Below the pieces are notes generated by a model. That model was not told the origin of the DNA. It saw nothing but the letters and a program-made list of their open reading frames with translations, and ran no database searches. Shown here piece after piece: positions 15,504-21,507 of a DNA stretch of 29,349 nt (position 1 is the first letter of the stretch; each line of letters begins with the position of its first letter). Origin of the DNA: Candidatus Hydrogenedentota bacterium (GTDB lineage: Bacteria; Hydrogenedentota; Hydrogenedentia; Hydrogenedentiales; CAITNO01); assembly GCA_903922535.1 (NCBI GenBank), contig CAIXUF010000389.1, positions 1 through 29,349 on the forward strand. Direction: 5' to 3'. Both the position numbers and the translations under genes were made by a program.

Positions 15504-18182
15504 ATGGTCACAAGAAGGACAGTGGCACTGTTGGTGTTGGCAACGCTTGGCACCGTGCCATGCACGGCGCGCGCGGGCGATCTGGACTGGCCGCAAATTA
15601 CCGGCACCTGCAAGCCCTGGACCTATTGGTGGTGGATGGGCAGTGCGGTAAGCCGGGACGAACTGCAACGGCATGCTCAGACCTACGCACAAGCGGGTCT
15701 GGGCGGCATGCACATCATCCCCATCTACGGGGCAGAAGGCGCGGAAGCCCATTATGTCCCGTTCCTGTCGTCGCGGTGGATGGACATGTTTGATGCGGCC
15801 GTGAAAACCGCGGCGGCGGCGGGACTGGGCATCGACATGACACCCGGCACGGGCTGGCCCTATGGCGGCCCCTGGGTCGGGAAGGAGCAGGCGGCCAAAC
15901 AGGCGTTCCTCAAAAGTTTCCAAATGACCGACGGGCTGACCGCACCGCCTCTCCTGTGCCGGGACCAGCCCGAAGCGCGGTTGCAGGCGCTCACCGCCGT
16001 GGGACCGGGAGACAAAGTCCTCGACCTGACTGCAAAGGTAGATGCCGGGGGACGGCTCGACTGGAAACCCGGGGAGGGTGCATGGACCCTGTACGCGCTT
16101 TTCAAGGGCTGGACCAAACAGCAGGTAAAGCGCGCCGCGCCCGGCGGCGAGGGCAATGTGCTCGATCCTTTTTCGCGCGAAGGCGTCAACGCCTATTTCG
16201 CCCACTTCGATGAGGCGTTCAAGGGACAAGCCGCGCGCCCCCGCGCGTTCTACATGGACTCCTATGAGGTCTACGGCGCAAATTGGACGGATGATTTTTT
16301 CGACCAGTTCCAGACGCGGCGCGGCTATGATCTGCGCGTCAAACTGCGCGAACTGGACGGACACGGAGATGAGGATACGGCCGAGAGGGTGCGGTCAGAT
16401 TACAACGAGACCATTGGCGATCTGCTGCTGGAGAACTGCGCGCAGCCCTGGGCCGCGTGGGCAAAAGGCCAGGGGGCGATTACCCGCTATCAGGCCCACG
16501 GTTCGCCCGGCAATCTGCTCGACCTGTACGCCGCGGCCGACGTGCCCGAAACCGAAGGATTCGGCCCGGAGGGCGCGGAAATCCTGATGACCAAATTCGC
16601 GTCATCGGCCGCGCATCTTGGCGGAAAGAAACTGGTCGCCTCCGAAACCTGCACCTGGATGGCCGAGCATTTCACGGAGACCCTCGCCTCGGTGAAGACG
16701 GCCGTGGACCAGTTGTTCCTCGGTGGCGTCAACCATGTCTTCTACCACGGCACGGCCTTCTCCCCGGCCGATGCTCCCTGGCCGGGATGGCTGTTCTACG
16801 CCTCCACCCACTTCGGCCCGACCAACACCTTCTACCGCGATTTCCCCGAATTGAACGCCTACATCGCACGATGCCAGTCCTTCCTGCAGGACGGCACACC
16901 CGACACCGACGTGCTGCTCTACTGGCCGCTCCATGATCTCTGGGCGCAGGCGCTGCCTGCCGACAAGACCAAGACAGGGCCAGCGCCCTGGTGCCTGTCG
17001 GTGCACGGGACCAAGGACTGGATGCACACGCGGATGGCGCGTTTCCACGGCGCGGCGCAGACCATGTGGGACAGCGGCGTGCAGTTCGATTATGTCTCCG
17101 ACCGGATGCTCAAGACCATTGAGCCCCCACGTGTTGTCGTGCTTCCCGGCTGCAAACACATGCCGCCGGAAACGATGGCCCGGTTGGCCGAACTCGCCGC
17201 AAAGGGCACCACCATCGTCGCCCTCGATGGCTTGCCCGACGATGCGCCGGGGTTGAACGACGCGGAGAAACGCCGTGCGCATCTGCGCGCGGCAGCGGCC
17301 ACGCTGCGCGGCGTGTCCGGGAGGCTGATCGAACAGGATGATCTGGCCGATGCGCTCAGCGTTACCGGGGTACGACACGAAGCCATCACGGCGTCCAACG
17401 TTGCTTTCGTGCGGCAGCGCATCGATGGCGCTGTGCAGTACTTCCTGGTGAACCGGGGCGACGCGCCGCTTGATGGCCACTACCCCCTGGCCTGTCCGGC
17501 AAAGGGCGCGGTGCTGTTTGATCCGCTCACCGGAAAGAACGGCGTGGCCGCGCTTCGGCCCGCGGGTAACGGCGTGGAAGTCCGTCTGCAACTTGCGCCG
17601 GGTGCGACCTGCATCGTGCGGGCCTATGATCATCCGGTGGAGGGCCAACCGTGGGCCAGCCTGTCGCCAAAGGGAACAGCAAGGGAAATTGCCGGCAAAT
17701 GGGACGTCCAGTTTGTCGAGGGCGGCCCCGCGTTGCCTGCGGCCTTTGGCTCAGACGCCCCGAAGTTGTGGACCGACCCCGGCACACCGGAACGAAACGC
17801 CTTTTCAGGCACCGGCCGATACTCGGTCACTTTTGACTTCCAGCCCGACGCGGGCGTTGACGAATGGCTGCTCGATCTGGGCGAACTGCGCGAGACGGCG
17901 CGGGTGCGAATCAACGGACAGGACGCGGGCGCGGTGTGGTGTCATCAACCGCTGCGCGTGGGCGCGCTGCTGCGGCCCGGTGAAAACACATTGGAAGTTG
18001 AGGTTGCCAACCTCATGGCCAACCGCATCGCCGACATGGACCGCCGCGGCGAGAAATGGCGCAGTTTCTTTTTCGTCAACATCGACTACAAGCCCTTCGA
18101 CGCATCCAATTGGACCGTGAAGCCGTCCGGCCTTGCAGGGCCGGTTCGGTTGTGCCCGATGACGCGGGTGAAGCCCGCATGA
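15504..18182 (+). CDS. GH106-type alpha-L-rhamnosidase, secreted
   Basis: Enzymes of this family release terminal alpha-L-rhamnose from pectic and other plant or microbial glycans. The 892-residue product has a signal peptide with likely cleavage after TARA (residue 24). The mature protein begins with the GH106-like KPWTYWWWMGSAVSRDEL and AGLGGMHIIPIYG, then GIDMTPGTGWPYGGPWVG, a TIM-barrel-type core, AFYMDSYEVYGANWTDDF, ASETCTWM and NHVFYHGTAFSP. The C-terminal 150 residues form a galactose-binding-like beta sandwich (YSVTFDF, WLLDLGELRETARVRINGQ, NTLEVEVANLMANR) that ends the family fold. GGAG eight bases ahead supports the ATG at 15504. Length fits the family. The precise substrate is unknown, and a related clan member such as another inverting glycosidase is the main alternative. 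Confidence 0.86.
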   Translation: MVTRRTVALLVLATLGTVPCTARAGDLDWPQITGTCKPWTYWWWMGSAVSRDELQRHAQTYAQAGLGGMHIIPIYGAEGAEAHYVPFLSSRWMDMFDAAVKTAAAAGLGIDMTPGTGWPYGGPWVGKEQAAKQAFLKSFQMTDGLTAPPLLCRDQPEARLQALTAVGPGDKVLDLTAKVDAGGRLDWKPGEGAWTLYALFKGWTKQQVKRAAPGGEGNVLDPFSREGVNAYFAHFDEAFKGQAARPRAFYMDSYEVYGANWTDDFFDQFQTRRGYDLRVKLRELDGHGDEDTAERVRSDYNETIGDLLLENCAQPWAAWAKGQGAITRYQAHGSPGNLLDLYAAADVPETEGFGPEGAEILMTKFASSAAHLGGKKLVASETCTWMAEHFTETLASVKTAVDQLFLGGVNHVFYHGTAFSPADAPWPGWLFYASTHFGPTNTFYRDFPELNAYIARCQSFLQDGTPDTDVLLYWPLHDLWAQALPADKTKTGPAPWCLSVHGTKDWMHTRMARFHGAAQTMWDSGVQFDYVSDRMLKTIEPPRVVVLPGCKHMPPETMARLAELAAKGTTIVALDGLPDDAPGLNDAEKRRAHLRAAAATLRGVSGRLIEQDDLADALSVTGVRHEAITASNVAFVRQRIDGAVQYFLVNRGDAPLDGHYPLACPAKGAVLFDPLTGKNGVAALRPAGNGVEVRLQLAPGATCIVRAYDHPVEGQPWASLSPKGTAREIAGKWDVQFVEGGPALPAAFGSDAPKLWTDPGTPERNAFSGTGRYSVTFDFQPDAGVDEWLLDLGELRETARVRINGQDAGAVWCHQPLRVGALLRPGENTLEVEVANLMANRIADMDRRGEKWRSFFFVNIDYKPFDASNWTVKPSGLAGPVRLCPMTRVKPA

Positions 18183-18207
18183 CCGGGAAGTCCTTTTGCG
18201 GTATGAT
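18179..18207 (+). promoter_or_regulatory. Candidate promoter for the HEPN/MNT pair
   Basis: ATGACC (18179-18184) and TATGAT (18202-18207) are 17 bp apart. The -10 matches five of six positions and the -35 four of six. The -35 overlaps the stop codon of the rhamnosidase gene. A start near 18214 leaves about 76 nt of leader. Confidence 0.4.
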
Positions 18208-18289
18208 GATGGGGTAGATGGGCGCCGTGGCCAACGCGCGCCGTGTTGGGTGGAATGGCTGACCTGCATTCTTCTGCTGGAGAACGAAC

Positions 18290-18706
18290 ATGACACATGG
18301 CATTCGCTGGCGGCAGCGTTTCCAGAATTTTGATCGGGCTATCGTGCTTCTGCGGGAGCCAATAGAGCGGGGCGTGGAAACTCTTTCGGCATTGGAAAAA
18401 GAGGGCACCATTCAGCGTTTTGAATTTGCGATGGAACTCGCCTGGAAAACGGTCAAGGACTTCATGGAACACGAGGGGCAGGTCATCGTGCCTATCACCC
18501 CGCGCAACGTCCTCAAAGAGGCCTTTGCGGCGCGTATACTGAAGGACGGGCAGGTGTGGATCGACATGCTGGACAACCGCAATCTGCTTTCCCACACGTA
18601 CGATGCTGAAACCTTTGACAAGGCTGTGCTGGCCATCCGGGATCGCTACCAGCCCGCGCTGGAGGAACTGCATGAATGGCTGATGAAGCAAATGCAGGAA
18701 TCATGA
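18290..18706 (+). CDS. HI0074-type HEPN nucleotidyltransferase substrate-binding subunit/toxin candidate
   Basis: The 138-residue helical protein matches the NTase_sub_bind (HI0074) branch of HEPN proteins: RFEFAMELAWKTVKDFM, PRNVLKEAF and ILKDGQVWIDMLDNRNLLSHTY. Residues Arg97-x4-His102-x-Tyr104 form the RX4HXY motif. In characterised HepT toxins this motif holds the RNase residues and the tyrosine that the partner modifies. GGAG precedes the ATG. Its stop codon overlaps the next gene's start (ATGA), so the two are translationally coupled. In HepT-MntA type VII systems the MNT partner AMPylates the HEPN tyrosine to silence it. The HI0073/HI0074 family was described earlier as a two-subunit nucleotidyltransferase, so toxin activity is inference from motifs. 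Confidence 0.88.
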   Translation: MTHGIRWRQRFQNFDRAIVLLREPIERGVETLSALEKEGTIQRFEFAMELAWKTVKDFMEHEGQVIVPITPRNVLKEAFAARILKDGQVWIDMLDNRNLLSHTYDAETFDKAVLAIRDRYQPALEELHEWLMKQMQES

Positions 18707-19014
18707 CGCACACGGGCTTGAGCGAGCACGAATGGGACCTTATACGGGAAGTGCTTGCCCGGCACGGGGAGGTGTCGGGTGCCGTCTTGTTCGGGTCGCG
18801 GGCCAAAGGCACTGCCGGTCCCGCCTCGGACATAGACTTGGTGATTGAGGGCATTGACGACCCGCTTCGCGCCGAGGCCATCGCCGGCGAACTCGAGGAG
18901 CTTCCGCTGCCCTACCGCTTTGACGTCCAGGCACGAACCGCCATCAAGTCCCCCGCGTTGCGCGCCCATATTGAACGGGTGGGTGTGCGCATTCATGGAA
19001 TCTCACCCACATAG
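18703..19014 (+). CDS. MNT-type minimal nucleotidyltransferase (HI0073 family), antitoxin candidate
   Basis: The 103-residue product is a one-domain DNA polymerase beta-type nucleotidyltransferase. The active-site motif is complete: Gly31-Ser32-x10-Asp43-x-Asp45 (FGSRAKGTAGPASDIDL), exactly the GSX10DXD form of MntA antitoxins. A third acidic position appears in the later strand RFDVQ. I chose the ATG at 18703 because it overlaps the HEPN stop codon as ATGA and AGGA lies a few bases ahead; an in-frame ATG at 18676 lies within the HEPN gene. It would transfer AMP to its partner, or to another substrate if the pair is a genuine two-subunit transferase. No terminator follows directly. Confidence 0.88.
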   Translation: MTHTGLSEHEWDLIREVLARHGEVSGAVLFGSRAKGTAGPASDIDLVIEGIDDPLRAEAIAGELEELPLPYRFDVQARTAIKSPALRAHIERVGVRIHGISPT

Positions 19015-19081
19015 GGTGAAGAACGGGAATCGAGCGACTTGGCAGTGGAATCGCCGGGGGCCGACGGGCGGGAGAAAAAGT

Positions 19082-19111
19082 TTGACAGTGTGGATGTCTG
19101 AAAGCTATAAT
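19082..19111 (+). promoter_or_regulatory. Strong sigma-70 promoter for rpmJ
   Basis: Exact TTGACA (19082-19087) and exact TATAAT (19106-19111) are separated by 18 bp. The start near 19118 leaves a leader of about 30 nt before the L36 gene. High expression is expected for a ribosomal protein. Confidence 0.85.
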
Positions 19112-19149
19112 TCATGCTCTTAATCCAAGAACTGCTGGGAGTTAGCACC

Positions 19150-19275
19150 ATGAAAGTATTGTCTTCGTTGAAGACCGCCAAGACGCGGCACCCTGACTGC
19201 AAAATCGTCCGCCGCAAGGGGCGGGTGTATGTGATTTGCAAGACGAATCCGCGCTTCAAAGCCCGTCAGGGCTGA
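19150..19275 (+). CDS. rpmJ: Ribosomal protein L36, zinc-free (type B) form
   Basis: The 41-residue product begins [18 protein letters not shown] and ends NPRFKARQG. It is the smallest protein of the large ribosomal subunit and packs on 23S rRNA. The sequence is that of the C-minus or type B form (E. coli YkgO): it has Cys17 and Cys30 but not the four-ligand zinc motif of the standard protein, so it does not need zinc. GGGAG precedes the ATG. It forms a stand-alone transcript with its own strong promoter and intrinsic terminator. It was too short for the usual ORF threshold but is unambiguous. Whether a zinc-binding paralogue exists elsewhere in the genome is not visible. Confidence 0.96.
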   Translation: MKVLSSLKTAKTRHPDCKIVRRKGRVYVICKTNPRFKARQG

Positions 19276-19299
19276 TCACACCGTATTTCACGCGATTAC

Positions 19300-19333
19300 C
19301 GCCGCCGTGGCCCCCTATGGGTTCGCGGCGGCG
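19300..19333 (+). terminator. Intrinsic terminator of rpmJ
   Basis: An 8-bp GC stem (CGCCGCCG/CGGCGGCG) with an inner CCC/GGG pairing is followed at once by TTTTCG on the plus strand. It begins 25 nt after the rpmJ stop codon. In the opposite direction there is no T run, so it does not serve the convergent regulator gene. Confidence 0.8.
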
Positions 19334-19391
19334 TTTTCGTGTCTTTGGATGGTCGCGCGCGCCCTTGCAGGGAGGCGGAAGGCTTGGGCGG

Positions 19392-20783
19392 CTACCCGTC
19401 GCCCAAGGGGTCGTGGCGGTCAATCTCGTGTTTCTTTAGCCGGTATTGCAGGGTCTTGTAGGTGAGGCCGAGCAGTTCGGCCGCCTCTTTCAGGCGTCCG
19501 CCGGAGCGTTCGAGCGCCTGGCGGATGAGTTCCTGCTCCAGGTCCTCCAGGATGATGCCGCCGGGCGGCAGCATGAAATCGCCGGTCTGCGGTTCGAGCG
19601 TTCGCAGTTTTGCCGGCAGGTCATCCACCAGCAGCCGGTCACCCCGGGCAAGGATGAACGCCTGCTCCAGCGTGTTCTCCAGTTCGCGCACGTTTCCCGG
19701 CCAGCGGTAGCGGCGAAATGCGTCAAGCGCGTCGGGGCCAACGATCAGGGGGGTGACGCCCAATTTCTTGCCCAGTTTCTCGCTGAAATGGGCAACCAGC
19801 AGCGGCAAATCCACCATGCGCTCGCGCAGCGGGGGCAGTTCGATGGACAGCACTTCAAGCCTGTAGTACAGGTCCGCCCGGAACTCGCCGTCCTCGACGC
19901 GTTTCTTCAGGTTACGGTTGGTGGCGACAATGGCGCGCACGTCCACTTGGCGCGTCTTGCTGGCGCCGACGCGCTCGATGACGCCGTCCTGCAGCACGCG
20001 CAGCAGCTTGGCCTGGCTTTCGAGCCGCATGTCACCGATCTCGTCAAGAAACAGGGTCCCGCCGTGGGCCAGTTCAAACTTGCCCGGCCGGCTCACGTCG
20101 GCCCCGGTGAAGGCACCCTTCTCATGGCCGAACAGTTCCGACTCGACCAGGTTGTCCGGAATGGCGGCGCAGTTGACCACCACAAAAGGCTTGTTGCGCC
20201 GCGGCCCGGCGAAATGAATGTGCCGGGCGATCAGTTCCTTGCCCGTGCCCGACTCGCCGAGGATGAGCACGGTGCTGTTCACATGCACGGCGCGGCGCGT
20301 GCGCTCGAAGACCTGCCGCATGGGCTCGCTCTGGCCGACGATGTTGCCCAGCGCGACCGAGTCGGTGACCAGTTCACGCAATTGCCGGTTCTGTCGGCGC
20401 AGTTCGGAGCGCTCGCCTGTGCGGCCGAGCACCATCAACAGCTCGTCCTTGTCGAAGGGTTTCTCCAGATAGTCGGCCGCGCCCTCTTTCATCGCCGTCA
20501 CCGCCGTTTTGATCGTGGCGTGGGCGGTCATCATGACCACCTCCAGTTCGGGCCGCAGCCGCCGCGCCTGGCGCAGCAGTTCGAGCCCGTCCATGCCCGG
20601 CATCTTCAGATCGGTCAGCAGGATGTCCGCATCCTCCTCCTCCAGCGCCGCCAGCGCGTCCTCCGCCGACGGGCAGCCCCGCGGCTCATAACCCGCCTGG
20701 GCCAGAATGTCGCAAATAATCTCCCGCTGCACGCGGTCGTCTTCTGTTATAAGTACACGAAACGCCATCGCTGCCAGTCCCAT
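19392..20783 (-). CDS. NtrC-family sigma-54-dependent response regulator
   Basis: The 463-residue protein is a three-domain enhancer-binding regulator. The receiver domain (8-120) has the acidic pair EDD and phospho-acceptor Asp58 in LLTDLKMPGMDG. The AAA+ domain (145-385) has Walker A GESGTGKE (176-183), the sigma-54-contacting GAFTGA loop (223-228), Walker B LFLDEIGD (244-251) and WPGNVREL (361-368). A Fis-type helix-turn-helix (425-455) ends in YKTLQYRLKKHEI. All catalytic residues are intact. Phosphorylated, it would drive ATP-dependent opening at sigma-54 promoters. No histidine kinase gene is adjacent, so it is an orphan within this window. The start at 20783 has AGGAGG 13 bases ahead inside a hairpin; the in-frame ATG at 20768 is a possible alternative. 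The glnB promoter at 1354-1368 is one candidate target, by inference only. Confidence 0.95.
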   Translation of the reverse strand: MGLAAMAFRVLITEDDRVQREIICDILAQAGYEPRGCPSAEDALAALEEEDADILLTDLKMPGMDGLELLRQARRLRPELEVVMMTAHATIKTAVTAMKEGAADYLEKPFDKDELLMVLGRTGERSELRRQNRQLRELVTDSVALGNIVGQSEPMRQVFERTRRAVHVNSTVLILGESGTGKELIARHIHFAGPRRNKPFVVVNCAAIPDNLVESELFGHEKGAFTGADVSRPGKFELAHGGTLFLDEIGDMRLESQAKLLRVLQDGVIERVGASKTRQVDVRAIVATNRNLKKRVEDGEFRADLYYRLEVLSIELPPLRERMVDLPLLVAHFSEKLGKKLGVTPLIVGPDALDAFRRYRWPGNVRELENTLEQAFILARGDRLLVDDLPAKLRTLEPQTGDFMLPPGGIILEDLEQELIRQALERSGGRLKEAAELLGLTYKTLQYRLKKHEIDRHDPLGDG

Positions 20784-20791
20784 TCTTTGTG

Positions 20792-20808
20792 CGCGTCCTC
20801 CTGACGCG
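20792..20808 (-). promoter_or_regulatory. Hairpin presenting the ribosome-binding site of the NtrC-type gene
   Basis: On the minus strand CGCGTC and GACGCG form a perfect 6-bp stem whose 5-nt loop is AGGAG, the core of the Shine-Dalgarno sequence. This may restrict or expose the site and so tune translation of the regulator. Confidence 0.45.
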
Positions 20809-20821
20809 GTTCCATCCGCCT

Positions 20822-20827
20822 ATTGTA
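20822..20827 (-). promoter_or_regulatory. Candidate -10 box for the NtrC-type gene
   Basis: TACAAT on the minus strand matches five of six positions and would start transcription near 20815, just before the leader hairpin. No convincing -35 is seen at 16-18 bp, so support is weak. Confidence 0.3.
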
Positions 20828-20974
20828 GCACGCCGACAGAAACGTTCGGACAAGCGCTGATTTGGGACGGGAAAGAATGCATGCCTACGGCACTCTTGCC
20901 GGCCTCGCCCTGTGCGCTTGTCCGTGTATGTCGGTGCCGGTCCGTGTTTGTTCTTGGTGCCCGCAATGGCCTTG

Positions 20975-21003
20975 TTGCGGAATCAGCCAAAAGGCACTAC
21001 ACT
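20975..21003 (+). promoter_or_regulatory. Weak candidate promoter for the membrane protein/phosphoesterase pair
   Basis: TTGCGG (20975-20980) and TACACT (20998-21003) are 17 bp apart, matching three and four consensus positions. The start would be near 21010, with about 24 nt of leader. Confidence 0.3.
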
Positions 21004-21033
21004 GTACCAGTGGGCGCAGAAAGGACAATAGCC

Positions 21034-21426
21034 ATGACCGCCTCGGACAATCCATACAACAGGCTTTATCTGCGGGTGCTGGCGGGGATGTATCTGATGC
21101 TCTGCGGTGCCTGTTCGGTCTACTATGCGGGGCTTGATCTAAGCGCGTGGCGGGAAGCGACGTTGGTGCCGCCGCCGTGGCACGTGCAGGTCGTGTGCCT
21201 GCTGGCCGCGCTGTCCGCAGGCGTGTATTTCATTCGCCCCCGGCTGGGCCACCACGGACTGCTTGCCGTGACCCTTGTCGTCCTCCTTGTGGGAAGAGAC
21301 GAAATGCCCGCAAAGGAGCGCGTGTTCCATCTGATCGTGCTGCTGCTGCTCTGCCTGCCCTTGCGCCACCTTCTTTCCCCGCCGACGCCACCGACCCAGC
21401 CGCAAACACCCGAACCGCGCCAATAA
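21034..21426 (+). CDS. Small multi-pass membrane protein, unknown function
   Basis: The 130-residue product contains four hydrophobic segments at about residues 15-33, 50-66, 72-86 and 95-110 (for example VVCLLAALSAGVYFI and FHLIVLLLLCLPL). It ends in a Pro/Thr/Gln-rich soluble tail (SPPTPPTQPQTPEPRQ). It is probably an inner-membrane protein. I do not recognise a family and see no catalytic motif. AAGGA eight bases before the ATG at 21034 decides the start; the same frame is open upstream to 20707, but that part overlaps the regulator's promoter and lacks a ribosome-binding site. It lies 81 bp upstream of the phosphoesterase gene and may share its transcript. Confidence 0.68.
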   Translation: MTASDNPYNRLYLRVLAGMYLMLCGACSVYYAGLDLSAWREATLVPPPWHVQVVCLLAALSAGVYFIRPRLGHHGLLAVTLVVLLVGRDEMPAKERVFHLIVLLLLCLPLRHLLSPPTPPTQPQTPEPRQ

Positions 21427-21507
21427 GCAAAGCCGAATTCCCATGCCAAATCTGGTAAACTTGGGGAAGTTGCCCCGCAGATGGTGTTGCACCGGGAGAT
21501 TGTCCAC

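Noticed and set aside
19446..20804. A 452-codon plus-strand ORF opposite the NtrC-type gene
   Set aside because: It is a shadow of the well-conserved regulator on the other strand; its translation is Gln/His/Arg-rich without domains, as expected from an antisense frame in GC-rich DNA.
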